The notes below the pieces were generated by a model. It had not been told where the DNA came from and searched no databases. It saw only the letters and a program-made list of their open reading frames with translations. The position numbers were made by a program, and so were the translations under genes. DNA of 20,298 nt. It comes from an uncultured Bacteroidales bacterium. Its GTDB lineage: Bacteria; Bacteroidota; Bacteroidia; Bacteroidales; Bacteroidaceae. Location: positions 1-20,298 of the forward strand of contig CALEFD010000017.1 of assembly GCA_937876995.1 (NCBI GenBank), in the 5' to 3' direction. Of this stretch, positions 1 to 6,017 are shown piece after piece (within the stretch, counting starts at the first letter, position 1; every line of letters starts with the position of its first letter).

Positions 1-27
1 TTGTCAAGTTTTTAACAAAAAAAAGCA

Positions 28-42
28 TTACACTACGTGTAA
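28..42. repeat. Short inverted repeat upstream of the miaB promoter
   Basis: The arms TTACAC (28-33) and GTGTAA (37-42) are perfect reverse complements around a 3-base centre (tac). The repeat lies about 45 bases upstream of the miaB -7 box. It could be an operator for miaB or for a gene left of the window, or it could be chance in AT-rich DNA. No regulator is identified. Confidence 0.3.
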
Positions 43-61
43 ATAGTTTAAATATCGCTAA

Positions 62-93
62 TTGAAATAATTCAACAGAAAAGAGTAACTTTG
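62..93 (+). promoter_or_regulatory. Bacteroidota-type promoter of miaB
   Basis: A perfect -7 box TAACTTTG (consensus TAnnTTTG) lies at 86-93. A TTG at 62-64 is 21 bases upstream and could be a weak -33 element. Transcription would start near 99, giving a leader of about 28 bases before the ATG at 127. This placement excludes the in-frame TTG at 91 as the start, because it is the end of the box. Confidence 0.65.
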
Positions 94-126
94 CGCCCAA
101 CTAACAGACAAATTGACAAAAAGGAT

Positions 127-1470
127 ATGCAAACAAACCCGCAAGATTTGGAAAAAAGCCTTTTCATAGAGACATACGGATGCCAGATGAATGTGGCAGA
201 CAGTGAAGTGATAGCATCTATTATGAAGATGGCAGGGTATAAGACTGTTGACAATATAGACAATGCCGATGCGGTATTTTTGAACACCTGCTCTATCAGA
301 GACAATGCCGAACAGAAAATATGGCACAGGCTTGATGCACTGAATGCTTTGCGTAAAAAACGTGGTGGCAAACTGATTGTAGGCGTAATGGGTTGCATGG
401 CAGAACGTGTAAAGCAGGATCTGATAGAAAACCATCATACCGATGTGGTGGCAGGCCCCGATGCATATCTTTCACTACCTGAACTGATAGCTCAGGCAGA
501 ACTTGGACATAAGTCCATGAATGTAGAACTGTCCACTACAGAAACATATAGGGAAATTATTCCTGAAAGAATTTGCGGTAATGGTATTTCCGGATTTGTT
601 TCTATAATGCGCGGTTGTAATAATTTTTGTCATTATTGCATAGTTCCCTACACTCGCGGAAGGGAACGTAGCAGAGATGTCTCCAGCATATTGGCCGAAG
701 TTGCCGACCTGCGAGACAGAGGTTTCAAAGAGGTTACTCTATTAGGACAAAACGTCAATTCCTATAGCTTTAAAAATGGCGATGAAATGGTAGATTTTCC
801 TACTCTCTTGCGTATGGTGGCGCGTTCTGTTCCACAGATGAGAGTACGCTTTACTACTTCTCATCCAAAAGATATGAGCGATGAAACACTACACGTTATT
901 GCAGAGGAACCTAATGTATGTAAACACATTCATCTTCCGGTGCAGAGCGGTAGTAATAGAATTTTACAATTGATGAACCGTAAATATACTCGCGAATGGT
1001 ATTTGGAAAGAGTAGAAGCCATAAAAAGGATTATACCCGATTGCGGTCTTACCACCGATATGTTTACCGGCTTTTCATCGGAAACAGAAGAGGATCATCA
1101 GCAGACATTAGACCTGATGCGTATCTGTCGTTACGATTCATCGTTTGACTTTAAGTATTCTGAACGTCCGGGAACTTTTGCCAGCCGTCATCTGCCCGAT
1201 GATATACCGGAAGAGGTTAAAATACGCAGACTGAATGAAATGATTGCTCTGCAAAATACATTATCGTTAGAAAATAACAGAGCTTGCATAGGAAAAACTT
1301 ATCAGGTACTTGCAGAGGGATATTCAAAACGTTCCAGAGATCAGTTATACGGACGTACCACACAGAATAGGACAGTGGTCTTTGACAAACAGAATTATCG
1401 TCCGGGCCAATTCTTGGAGGTTACCATAACCGATGCTACTTCTGCAACTCTCTTTGGTACACCCGTTTAA
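127..1470 (+). CDS. miaB: tRNA-2-methylthio-N6-dimethylallyladenosine synthase MiaB
   Basis: MiaB is a radical-SAM methylthiotransferase that converts i6A37 to ms2i6A37 in tRNAs reading UNN codons. The 447-residue product has the family layout. An N-terminal MTTase domain carries the three auxiliary-cluster cysteines C19 (YGCQMN), C55 (NTCS) and C90 (GCMAE). The radical-SAM domain carries C164, C168 and C171 (RGCNNFCHYC). A C-terminal TRAM domain covers roughly residues 380-447. The frame stays open upstream to a TTG at 91, but that codon is part of the -7 promoter box, so ATG 127 is chosen. There is no clear Shine-Dalgarno, as is usual in this phylum. The gene stands alone with its own promoter, about 100 bases before the next gene. 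MiaB is preferred over the paralogues RimO and MtaB because of the MiaB-type C-x3-C-x2-C context and length. Confidence 0.96.
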   Translation: MQTNPQDLEKSLFIETYGCQMNVADSEVIASIMKMAGYKTVDNIDNADAVFLNTCSIRDNAEQKIWHRLDALNALRKKRGGKLIVGVMGCMAERVKQDLIENHHTDVVAGPDAYLSLPELIAQAELGHKSMNVELSTTETYREIIPERICGNGISGFVSIMRGCNNFCHYCIVPYTRGRERSRDVSSILAEVADLRDRGFKEVTLLGQNVNSYSFKNGDEMVDFPTLLRMVARSVPQMRVRFTTSHPKDMSDETLHVIAEEPNVCKHIHLPVQSGSNRILQLMNRKYTREWYLERVEAIKRIIPDCGLTTDMFTGFSSETEEDHQQTLDLMRICRYDSSFDFKYSERPGTFASRHLPDDIPEEVKIRRLNEMIALQNTLSLENNRACIGKTYQVLAEGYSKRSRDQLYGRTTQNRTVVFDKQNYRPGQFLEVTITDATSATLFGTPV

Positions 1471-1521
1471 TTCTTTTTTAAAAAAGGTGGTTAATAAGTA
1501 ATAACTGAACGGAATAAAGTT

Positions 1522-1529
1522 TAATTTTG
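1522..1529 (+). promoter_or_regulatory. -7 box upstream of the acetyl-CoA hydrolase/transferase gene
   Basis: TAATTTTG matches TAnnTTTG perfectly and is followed by GC, a common continuation. No good TTTG is found 19-21 bases upstream, so the -33 element is weak or absent. The predicted start near 1535 gives a leader of about 35 bases before ATG 1571. Confidence 0.5.
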
Positions 1530-1570
1530 CAGCCAATTTGGTAATAGACATAGAATTTAATTAACATAAA

Positions 1571-3052
1571 ATGGGACTTAGAAGGATTTCAGCTGCCGAA
1601 GCAGCATCTTACGTTAAGAACGGTTACAATGTAGGTTTAGGCGGATTTACTCCAGCCGGCACACCTAAAGCCGTTACAGCAGAGATAGGTAAAATGGCTC
1701 ACGAACTTCACGAAAAGGGTGAACCATTCCAAATTAGTGTTTTCACAGGTGCATCAACAGGTGATAGTTGCGATGGTATTCTTACCAGAGAAAATGCTAT
1801 CCGTTATCGCGCTCCTTACACAACCAACGGCGATTTCCGTAAGGCTGTAAATAATGGTGATATTGCTTATAACGATATTCACTTGAGCCAGATGGCACAA
1901 GAATTGCGTTATGGATTCTATGGAAAGCTTGATTTAGGTATTCTTGAAGCATCAGATATTACTGAAGATGGTAAAATCTGGATAACAGCAGGTGTAGGTA
2001 TTGCTCCAACAGTAGCCCGCATGGCCGATAAACTGATTATTGAATTGAATGCTGCTCATGCCCGTTGTGCAAAGGGTCTCCACGATATTTTTGAATTGCA
2101 AGATCCTCCATACCGCAGAGAGATTCCGGTATATAAACCAAGTGATAGAATAGGTACTGACTACATACAGGTAGATCCTGCTAAAATTATTGGAGTAGTT
2201 GAAGTTAACATACCAGACGAATCACGTGGATTTACTGAGCCTGATGCTGTTACTCAGCAGATAGGTCATAACGTAGCGCAGTTCCTTATCAGCGATTTGA
2301 AACGTGGCATTATTCCTTCTACATTCTTGCCTTTGCAGAGTGGTGTAGGTAACGTGGCAAATGCTGTTCTTGGTGCTCTTGGTGCCGATCCATCGGTTCC
2401 ATCATTTGAAATGTACACAGAAGTTATTCAGGACTCAGTTATAGATTTGATGCGCGAAGGTCACTGTAAGTTCGGTTCAAGCTCATCACTCAGCGTAAGT
2501 AACGAAACTTTGCAGGGTATCTATGACGATATGGACTTCTTTAAAGACAAACTGGTGCTTCGTCCTACAGAAGTTTCCAACAGCCCTGAAGTAGCTCGTC
2601 GTTTAGGTTTGATAGCAATGAACACTGCTCTTGAAGCTGATATTTACGGTAATGTTAACTCAACTCACGTTTGTGGTACTAAGATGATGAACGGTATTGG
2701 TGGTTCAGGCGACTTTACCCGTAATGCCTTTATCTCTATCTTCAGCTGCCCATCAGTAGCCAAAGGTGGTAAGATTAGTGCTATTGTTCCTATGTGTTCA
2801 CACGTTGACCATAACGAACATAGCGTTAAGGTACTTATCACTGAACAGGGTATTGCCGATTTGCGCGGAAAATCTCCTGAACAGCGTGCAAAGTGCATTA
2901 TTGAAAATTGCGTTCATCCTGACTACAAACAGCTTATGTGGGATTACCTTAAGATTTCACAGAAAGGTCAGACATCACACGCACTTTCAAAGGCATTTGC
3001 TCTGCATCAGGCACTTGCAGAAAAGGGCGATATGCATTTGGCAGAATTCTAA
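1571..3052 (+). CDS. Acetyl-CoA hydrolase/transferase family protein (likely succinyl-CoA:acetate CoA-transferase)
   Basis: This 493-residue protein belongs to the Cat1/AarC-type class I CoA-transferase family. In anaerobic Bacteroidales such enzymes probably move CoA between succinate and acetate in mixed-acid fermentation; that substrate choice is inference. Visible family motifs are GGFTPAGTPKAV (residues 24-35), the glycine-rich oxyanion and CoA-site segment SGVGNVANAV (257-266), and YTEVIQDSV (282-290). E284 is the probable catalytic glutamate that forms the glutamyl-CoA thioester. GIGGSGDF (375-382) lies near the C-terminus. The length is normal for the family (about 500). Isoleucine is mostly ATT here, whereas many neighbouring genes use ATA freely, which suggests selection for high expression. 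It has its own -7 box and ends at a terminator hairpin. Confidence 0.92.
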   Translation: MGLRRISAAEAASYVKNGYNVGLGGFTPAGTPKAVTAEIGKMAHELHEKGEPFQISVFTGASTGDSCDGILTRENAIRYRAPYTTNGDFRKAVNNGDIAYNDIHLSQMAQELRYGFYGKLDLGILEASDITEDGKIWITAGVGIAPTVARMADKLIIELNAAHARCAKGLHDIFELQDPPYRREIPVYKPSDRIGTDYIQVDPAKIIGVVEVNIPDESRGFTEPDAVTQQIGHNVAQFLISDLKRGIIPSTFLPLQSGVGNVANAVLGALGADPSVPSFEMYTEVIQDSVIDLMREGHCKFGSSSSLSVSNETLQGIYDDMDFFKDKLVLRPTEVSNSPEVARRLGLIAMNTALEADIYGNVNSTHVCGTKMMNGIGGSGDFTRNAFISIFSCPSVAKGGKISAIVPMCSHVDHNEHSVKVLITEQGIADLRGKSPEQRAKCIIENCVHPDYKQLMWDYLKISQKGQTSHALSKAFALHQALAEKGDMHLAEF

Positions 3053-3073
3053 AAAGCCGAATATCATAAACAG

Positions 3074-3113
3074 AACTTCCCGAAGGTTTTCTCCTCCGGG
3101 AAGTTTTCTTTCA
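3074..3113. terminator. Intrinsic terminator between convergent genes
   Basis: AACTTCCCG (3074-3082) pairs with CGGGAAGTT (3097-3105). After one mismatch, AGG (3084-3086) pairs with CCT (3093-3095), leaving a 6-base loop. The plus strand continues with TTCTTTC, so it best serves the CoA-transferase gene. On the minus strand the T tail is poor, so termination of the GntR/ABC unit is less certain. Confidence 0.8.
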
Positions 3114-3115
3114 GT

Positions 3116-3457
3116 TTACTTTGTCAATATCTGTGATAAATCTATTTCAAGCATTTTTGCTCTTTTAATAAACTGCGGAAGTTCTGCGTTAAGAAATTCT
3201 TCTCGCATTTTCTGTAATACAATCTCTCTTGCATCTGCCGAAACATAGTATCCTATGCCACGCTTGTTGTAGATTATACCATCTGCGGTAAGCTTTTCGT
3301 AGCTGCGCATAACCGTGTTTGGATTTACACCCAAATCGCTTCCCAAATCCCTGACAGACTGAATCCGGTCTTCAGGCAGGAGTTCTCCAGCAAGTATTCG
3401 TTCAGATATGTTATCCACAATCTGAAGATATATTGGTTTGTTCTGATTAAAATCCAT
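3116..3457 (-). CDS. GntR-family transcriptional regulator, YtrA subfamily
   Basis: This is a 113-residue DNA-binding repressor. A winged helix-turn-helix fills residues 1-75. The recognition region is SVRDLGSDLGVNPNTVMRSY (34-53), and the wing ends at RGIGYYV (66-72). Only a short helical tail of about 40 residues follows. Lack of a large effector domain is typical of the YtrA subfamily, which usually regulates a linked ABC transporter in response to cell-envelope stress or antibiotics. Here it is the last gene of the unit, 52 bases after the permease, whereas the first position is more usual. The palindrome at 5243-5266 in front of the operon is its likely binding site, implying autoregulation (inference). 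Confidence 0.92.
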   Translation of the reverse strand: MDFNQNKPIYLQIVDNISERILAGELLPEDRIQSVRDLGSDLGVNPNTVMRSYEKLTADGIIYNKRGIGYYVSADAREIVLQKMREEFLNAELPQFIKRAKMLEIDLSQILTK

Positions 3458-3509
3458 AATTACAATACTTATTCAGTTTATCCACCTTTTAATAATGATG
3501 CTTTTGGGA

Positions 3510-4385
3510 CTAATGCTTTAAAGTTTTCAGTTTAAACCAAATACCTGTTAGCAACAGAGCATTTATTGTTATATCGAAGATGGTATCGAAAAGCATCATT
3601 TTATCGAAAATATTAAGTGCAACTATTTCTAATTCTTCATCAGTCTTTCCAGATGCATTATAGTAATAATATGTATCTATTTTATCTATTTGTGGCATTA
3701 GCAATATAAATAAAACAATGCTAGTAAACATTGTAATTGCAACACCAACTAAGAATGTTTTACTTGCTTTTGATTTTTTAAATACTAATGCTCCTAATAA
3801 GAAGAATAGGAATATCATCCAAGTATCATCAATTGCTGAAGTCCATTTTATTCTATCGATTAGTTCTGCCGGTACATCTTCCTCTACCAATATTAAATTT
3901 AATGCAGATGTTACTTCTGATATTATTGAATTACCGGTTTCAGGACAAACCATACATATCAAATAATCTATAAGTAAATAACCCATTATAAATACAATAG
4001 GTATTACAATGCAGCATATCAGAATCATGGAGATAAACTTCTCTAATCTTGATGCCGGCAGTAAAATAAAATTGCTACCTGTATTTTTATCGGTCAATCC
4101 ACCATAACATTTGGCTGGTGCAGTAAAAATTAAAATAGTTGCTGCACCCACCATTGAGCCAATTCTACTTCCTACGTTAGCATGAACCCATTCTATGCTT
4201 TCTCCATTTAATATATCTTCCCAATTGTATGCAAATATTGTATTTATAAGTCCTACTAGAATATATGAAATCAGACCGAACAAGATTAGAATAATCATAG
4301 ACCATCCGTAGTTTGCTATGGCATTCTTAATGTCTGTAACAAAATAGTTACCGAATCTTTTAAAATCAAATATATCGTTCTTCAT
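3510..4385 (-). CDS. ABC-2 type transporter permease
   Basis: This 291-residue integral membrane protein has about six hydrophobic segments: residues 28-51, 76-95, 114-142, 189-204, 209-232 and 266-284. That is the usual count for an ABC-2/YtrC-like permease. After the second segment it carries LPASRLEKFISMIL (107-120), a sequence I associate with Bacteroidota permeases of this kind. The gene starts 10 bases after the ATPase stop, so the two are surely co-transcribed and form one exporter. The substrate cannot be read from the sequence; family precedent suggests envelope stress or peptide antibiotic response. The base composition is AT-rich. Confidence 0.85.
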   Translation of the reverse strand: MKNDIFDFKRFGNYFVTDIKNAIANYGWSMIILILFGLISYILVGLINTIFAYNWEDILNGESIEWVHANVGSRIGSMVGAATILIFTAPAKCYGGLTDKNTGSNFILLPASRLEKFISMILICCIVIPIVFIMGYLLIDYLICMVCPETGNSIISEVTSALNLILVEEDVPAELIDRIKWTSAIDDTWMIFLFFLLGALVFKKSKASKTFLVGVAITMFTSIVLFILLMPQIDKIDTYYYYNASGKTDEELEIVALNIFDKMMLFDTIFDITINALLLTGIWFKLKTLKH

Positions 4386-4395
4386 AGTTGCTATA

Positions 4396-5226
4396 TTATT
4401 TCTTGTTAAACATATTCTTAACTACATCTTTATGCAAATGAACAGCATTAAAAAGTGCCTCTATATTTACTTTACTTTCCAAACCTTCTGTATTCACTCT
4501 TACCTGAATAGCTCCACCCGGAATCATCTCTGCATAGAGAGCATCCGGAACTACTTCTGTTGAATAGTCAAAATAGAGTTTTTCTGTAATTTCCTGAATA
4601 GAGGCATTCAAAAGCACATCTTGTTTATCTAATATTATAATAGGATCTATAATGTTCTCCAAATCTCTAACCTGGTGAGTAGATATAAGAATGGTGCTAT
4701 CTTCTGATGTGAATTTGGTCAGTGCCTTTCTGAACTGTGCTTTAGACGGGATATCAAGTCCATTGGTAGGTTCGTCCATAATCAGATATTTACAGTTGCA
4801 GGCAAGCGCAAAACTGATATATGTCTTTTTAAGTTGTCCCAATGACATTTTATCCATACGGCGCTGCGGATCGTTTTCAAGCAGCTGCATAATCTGATTA
4901 AAACGGTCCAGACTAAACTTACTCCAGAACTTGCCACGATCTTTTGCAAAATCTATAGCTTTGTAGCGCACGGGTGCAACCACATCGGGCAGATAGAAAA
5001 TGTTTTCAAGAAATGAGGGTTGTCTGTCATACGGTTTTTTGCCGTCAACTAAAATAGAACCGATTTGTGGTGCTTTTAAACCTGCAATCAAAGTAAGGAG
5101 TGTGGTTTTTCCCACTCCGTTTTCTCCTAAAAGGCCATAAATTTTGCCCTCTTCCATTTTGAAAGATATGCCTTTCAAAACTTCATAGTTTCCATAACTG
5201 AAACTTAAATCTTCAATTTTTATCAT
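4396..5226 (-). CDS. ABC transporter ATP-binding protein (YtrB/EcsA-like)
   Basis: The 276-residue ATPase subunit shows Walker A GENGVGKTT (34-42), Walker B YLIMDEP (147-153) followed by TNGLD, and the H-loop histidine H184 (ISTHQ). The signature motif is MSLGQLKK (127-134) instead of the canonical LSGGQ-x-x; loss of the second glycine is common in YtrB-like exporters. The Q-loop region reads FYLPD (77-81), without a glutamine at the usual place. Residues after about 215 form a small accessory region. It is the first gene of the ABC-permease-GntR operon, 17 to 40 bases downstream of the operator and promoter. The permease at 4385 is its membrane partner. Confidence 0.92.
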   Translation of the reverse strand: MIKIEDLSFSYGNYEVLKGISFKMEEGKIYGLLGENGVGKTTLLTLIAGLKAPQIGSILVDGKKPYDRQPSFLENIFYLPDVVAPVRYKAIDFAKDRGKFWSKFSLDRFNQIMQLLENDPQRRMDKMSLGQLKKTYISFALACNCKYLIMDEPTNGLDIPSKAQFRKALTKFTSEDSTILISTHQVRDLENIIDPIIILDKQDVLLNASIQEITEKLYFDYSTEVVPDALYAEMIPGGAIQVRVNTEGLESKVNIEALFNAVHLHKDVVKNMFNKK

Positions 5227-5242
5227 TGTTTTTTACTTTTTG

Positions 5243-5266
5243 AGTGTACTACATCACTAATACACT
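5243..5266. promoter_or_regulatory. Palindromic operator, likely the YtrA-type GntR binding site
   Basis: On the plus strand AGTGTA (5243-5248) and TACACT (5261-5266) are perfect inverted arms. Two further pairs (TA 5250-5251 with TA 5258-5259) lie inside, so 8 of 12 position pairs match. It sits directly after the -7 box of the minus-strand ABC operon, covering the expected transcription start, an ideal place for a repressor. The only plausible regulator nearby is the GntR protein encoded by the operon itself. Confidence 0.7.
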
Positions 5267-5267
5267 G

Positions 5268-5299
5268 CAAAGGTGAAACAATATTTTCATTCCACCAAA
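5268..5299 (-). promoter_or_regulatory. Promoter of the ABC transporter-GntR operon
   Basis: On the minus strand a -33 TTTG (5299-5296) is followed after exactly 20 bases by the -7 box CACCTTTG (5275-5268), one base from TAnnTTTG. Transcription would begin near 5262, inside the palindrome at 5243-5266. The leader to ATG 5226 is about 35 bases, A-rich on the coding strand and without a Shine-Dalgarno. Confidence 0.7.
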
Positions 5300-5330
5300 T
5301 TTTTTTCAAAGTTTTTTATATTCAGCAGAT

Positions 5331-5361
5331 TTTGAAATCCGAATAAAAAATACTTTTTTTG
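5331..5361 (+). promoter_or_regulatory. Possible promoter of the 137-residue hypothetical gene
   Basis: TTTG at 5331-5334 is followed after 19 bases by TTTTTTTG (5354-5361), which matches the -7 consensus except for the A. The T-rich context makes chance matches likely. Spacing and distance to ATG 5382 are acceptable. Confidence 0.3.
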
Positions 5362-5381
5362 CAATAAAATTAGTATTAGCT

Positions 5382-5795
5382 ATGAAATCCACAGATATAC
5401 CAAAGGGAAATACTCGTGAAGATATAGAGATTAGAAGAAATATTATCTCAAGATTCTATCATGAATGGAAAGTTCAGAATCCAACTCAAAGACGATTCAA
5501 TTTATCTTTAAAAGAATATATTAATATTCGTTTTGTTTCTATTACAGAAACTTGTACTCATGCATCAAGATCATATTATTCAACATTAGCAGTTCTTCAA
5601 TTAGATGCTATATTAACCAATGCTAAAAGAGTCTCAACTGTAAGAACCAAAAAAAACAATAATCAAAAACTCTTTGAAAAGATTATAGTAATGCAATACG
5701 ATTGTGTTGGGATTGGTATTGTAAAGATGACAGTTGGAGTTCGTAGAAGAAATCACGAAAAAGTTCAGTATTGTATTACTGCGATGAAAATATAG
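5382..5795 (+). CDS. Hypothetical protein, 137 residues, function unknown
   Basis: I do not recognise a domain with a known function. The product is basic and mostly helical in appearance. The N-terminal part (IEIRRNIISRFYHEW, residues 16-30) could form an amphipathic helix, the middle (STLAVLQLDAILTNA, 67-81) looks helical, and the C-terminal part (IGIVKMTVGVRRR, 111-123) looks like beta strand followed by basic residues. There is no signal peptide or membrane segment. The three 60-base lines 5401-5580 have 25-30 percent G+C by my count, lower than the housekeeping genes around it, which hints at later acquisition. It is divergent from the ABC operon, stands alone and ends at the hairpin shared with the antisense small RNA. 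A clear ATG, intact frame and protein-like composition support a real gene. A nucleic-acid-binding or mobile-element-associated role is only a guess. Confidence 0.75.
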   Translation: MKSTDIPKGNTREDIEIRRNIISRFYHEWKVQNPTQRRFNLSLKEYINIRFVSITETCTHASRSYYSTLAVLQLDAILTNAKRVSTVRTKKNNNQKLFEKIIVMQYDCVGIGIVKMTVGVRRRNHEKVQYCITAMKI

Positions 5796-5804
5796 TGAGA
5801 TACA

Positions 5805-5943
5805 TAAAAAAGGAGGTCTTTGAAAAACCTCCTCTTATATCTTGCCCCAAGATAACGCAATTGATGTTTACCTAAAATGGTGAGGCTCGAGGCGGGGACT
5901 TTGCACTTAGCGAAATACCTCATCAGCATTGCGGTTTATATCT
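5805..5943 (-). ncRNA. Stand-alone small RNA, about 139 nt, family unassigned
   Basis: On the minus strand a perfect -7 box TACCTTTG (5956-5949) sets a start near 5943, and a strong terminator ends transcription near 5805. No reading frame of note lies between. The RNA can form a closing stem: CGCAAT (5933-5928) pairs with ATTGCG (5861-5856), and GATG (5924-5921) pairs with CATC (5866-5863). Outside it, CAAGATA at the 5' end (5945-5939) can pair with TATCTTG (5854-5848), as far as the true 5' end allows. The same TATCTTG can instead form a local 7-bp hairpin with a second CAAGATA (5844-5838). The interior is C-rich and weakly structured, giving a closing stem plus large bubble. A 6S-like RNA (for example the 6S-Flavo type) or a Bacteroidales-1-like RNA are possible families; I cannot assign either. 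The transcript does not lead into a same-strand gene, so it is not a riboswitch leader. Confidence 0.7.
5806..5833. terminator. Intrinsic terminator of the small RNA, shared with the hypothetical gene
   Basis: AGGAGGT (5811-5817) pairs with ACCTCCT (5827-5833) around a 9-base loop. Read on the minus strand the stem is followed by a run of T (positions 5811-5806, one base of it paired), a textbook intrinsic terminator for the RNA. On the plus strand it lies 15 bases after the stop of the 137-residue gene, with a weaker tail (CTTATATCTT). Confidence 0.85.
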
Positions 5944-5946
5944 TGC
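5835..5946. repeat. 11-base direct repeat at both ends of the small RNA
   Basis: The plus-strand word TTATATCTTGC occurs at 5835-5845 and again at 5936-5946, 101 bases apart. In the RNA these are two copies of GCAAGAUAUAA, one near the 5' end and one just before the terminator. A single complementary UAUCUUG (5854-5848) can pair with either copy, so the copies look like competing partners in two alternative folds. Confidence 0.6.
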
Positions 5947-5948
5947 TG

Positions 5949-5956
5949 CAAAGGTA
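5949..5956 (-). promoter_or_regulatory. -7 promoter box of the small RNA
   Basis: The minus strand reads TACCTTTG followed by CA, the preferred Bacteroidota -7 sequence. The -33 element is weak: the minus strand near 5978-5975 reads TATG at an 18-base spacing. The box lies 62 bases beyond the stop of the upstream epimerase gene, so the RNA has independent transcription. Confidence 0.65.
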
Positions 5957-6017
5957 GCAAAAAAATATTGAAAACATATTTTATTTACACAGAAATTGAA
6001 ATCCGATGCGTGTAGTG

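Noticed and set aside
1473..1486. CTTTTTTAAAAAAG palindrome after miaB considered as a terminator
   Set aside because: It is a pure A/T palindrome with no loop and no GC stem, so it would not form a stable intrinsic terminator.
1345..1551. A short minus-strand frame over the 3' end of miaB and the next promoter
   Set aside because: It is a shadow of miaB, rich in unusual residues, and covers the -7 box of the next gene.
2766..3248. A 160-codon plus-strand frame overlapping the end of the CoA-transferase gene
   Set aside because: It lies in another frame of a clear enzyme gene, runs through the terminator hairpin and into the opposing gntR gene, and has no family features.
5806..5833. GGAGG motif at the small RNA end as a ribosome-binding site
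   Set aside because: It is one arm of the terminator stem and no start codon with an open frame follows.
5796..6017. The small RNA region as a riboswitch or leader of a gene
   Set aside because: The RNA is on the minus strand and ends at a strong terminator; the next same-strand gene starts more than 570 bases away behind its own promoter.
5300..6017. A mobile element carrying the 137-residue gene
   Set aside because: I looked for terminal inverted repeats, target duplications and transposase or integrase remnants and saw none; the 11-base repeat belongs to the small RNA fold.
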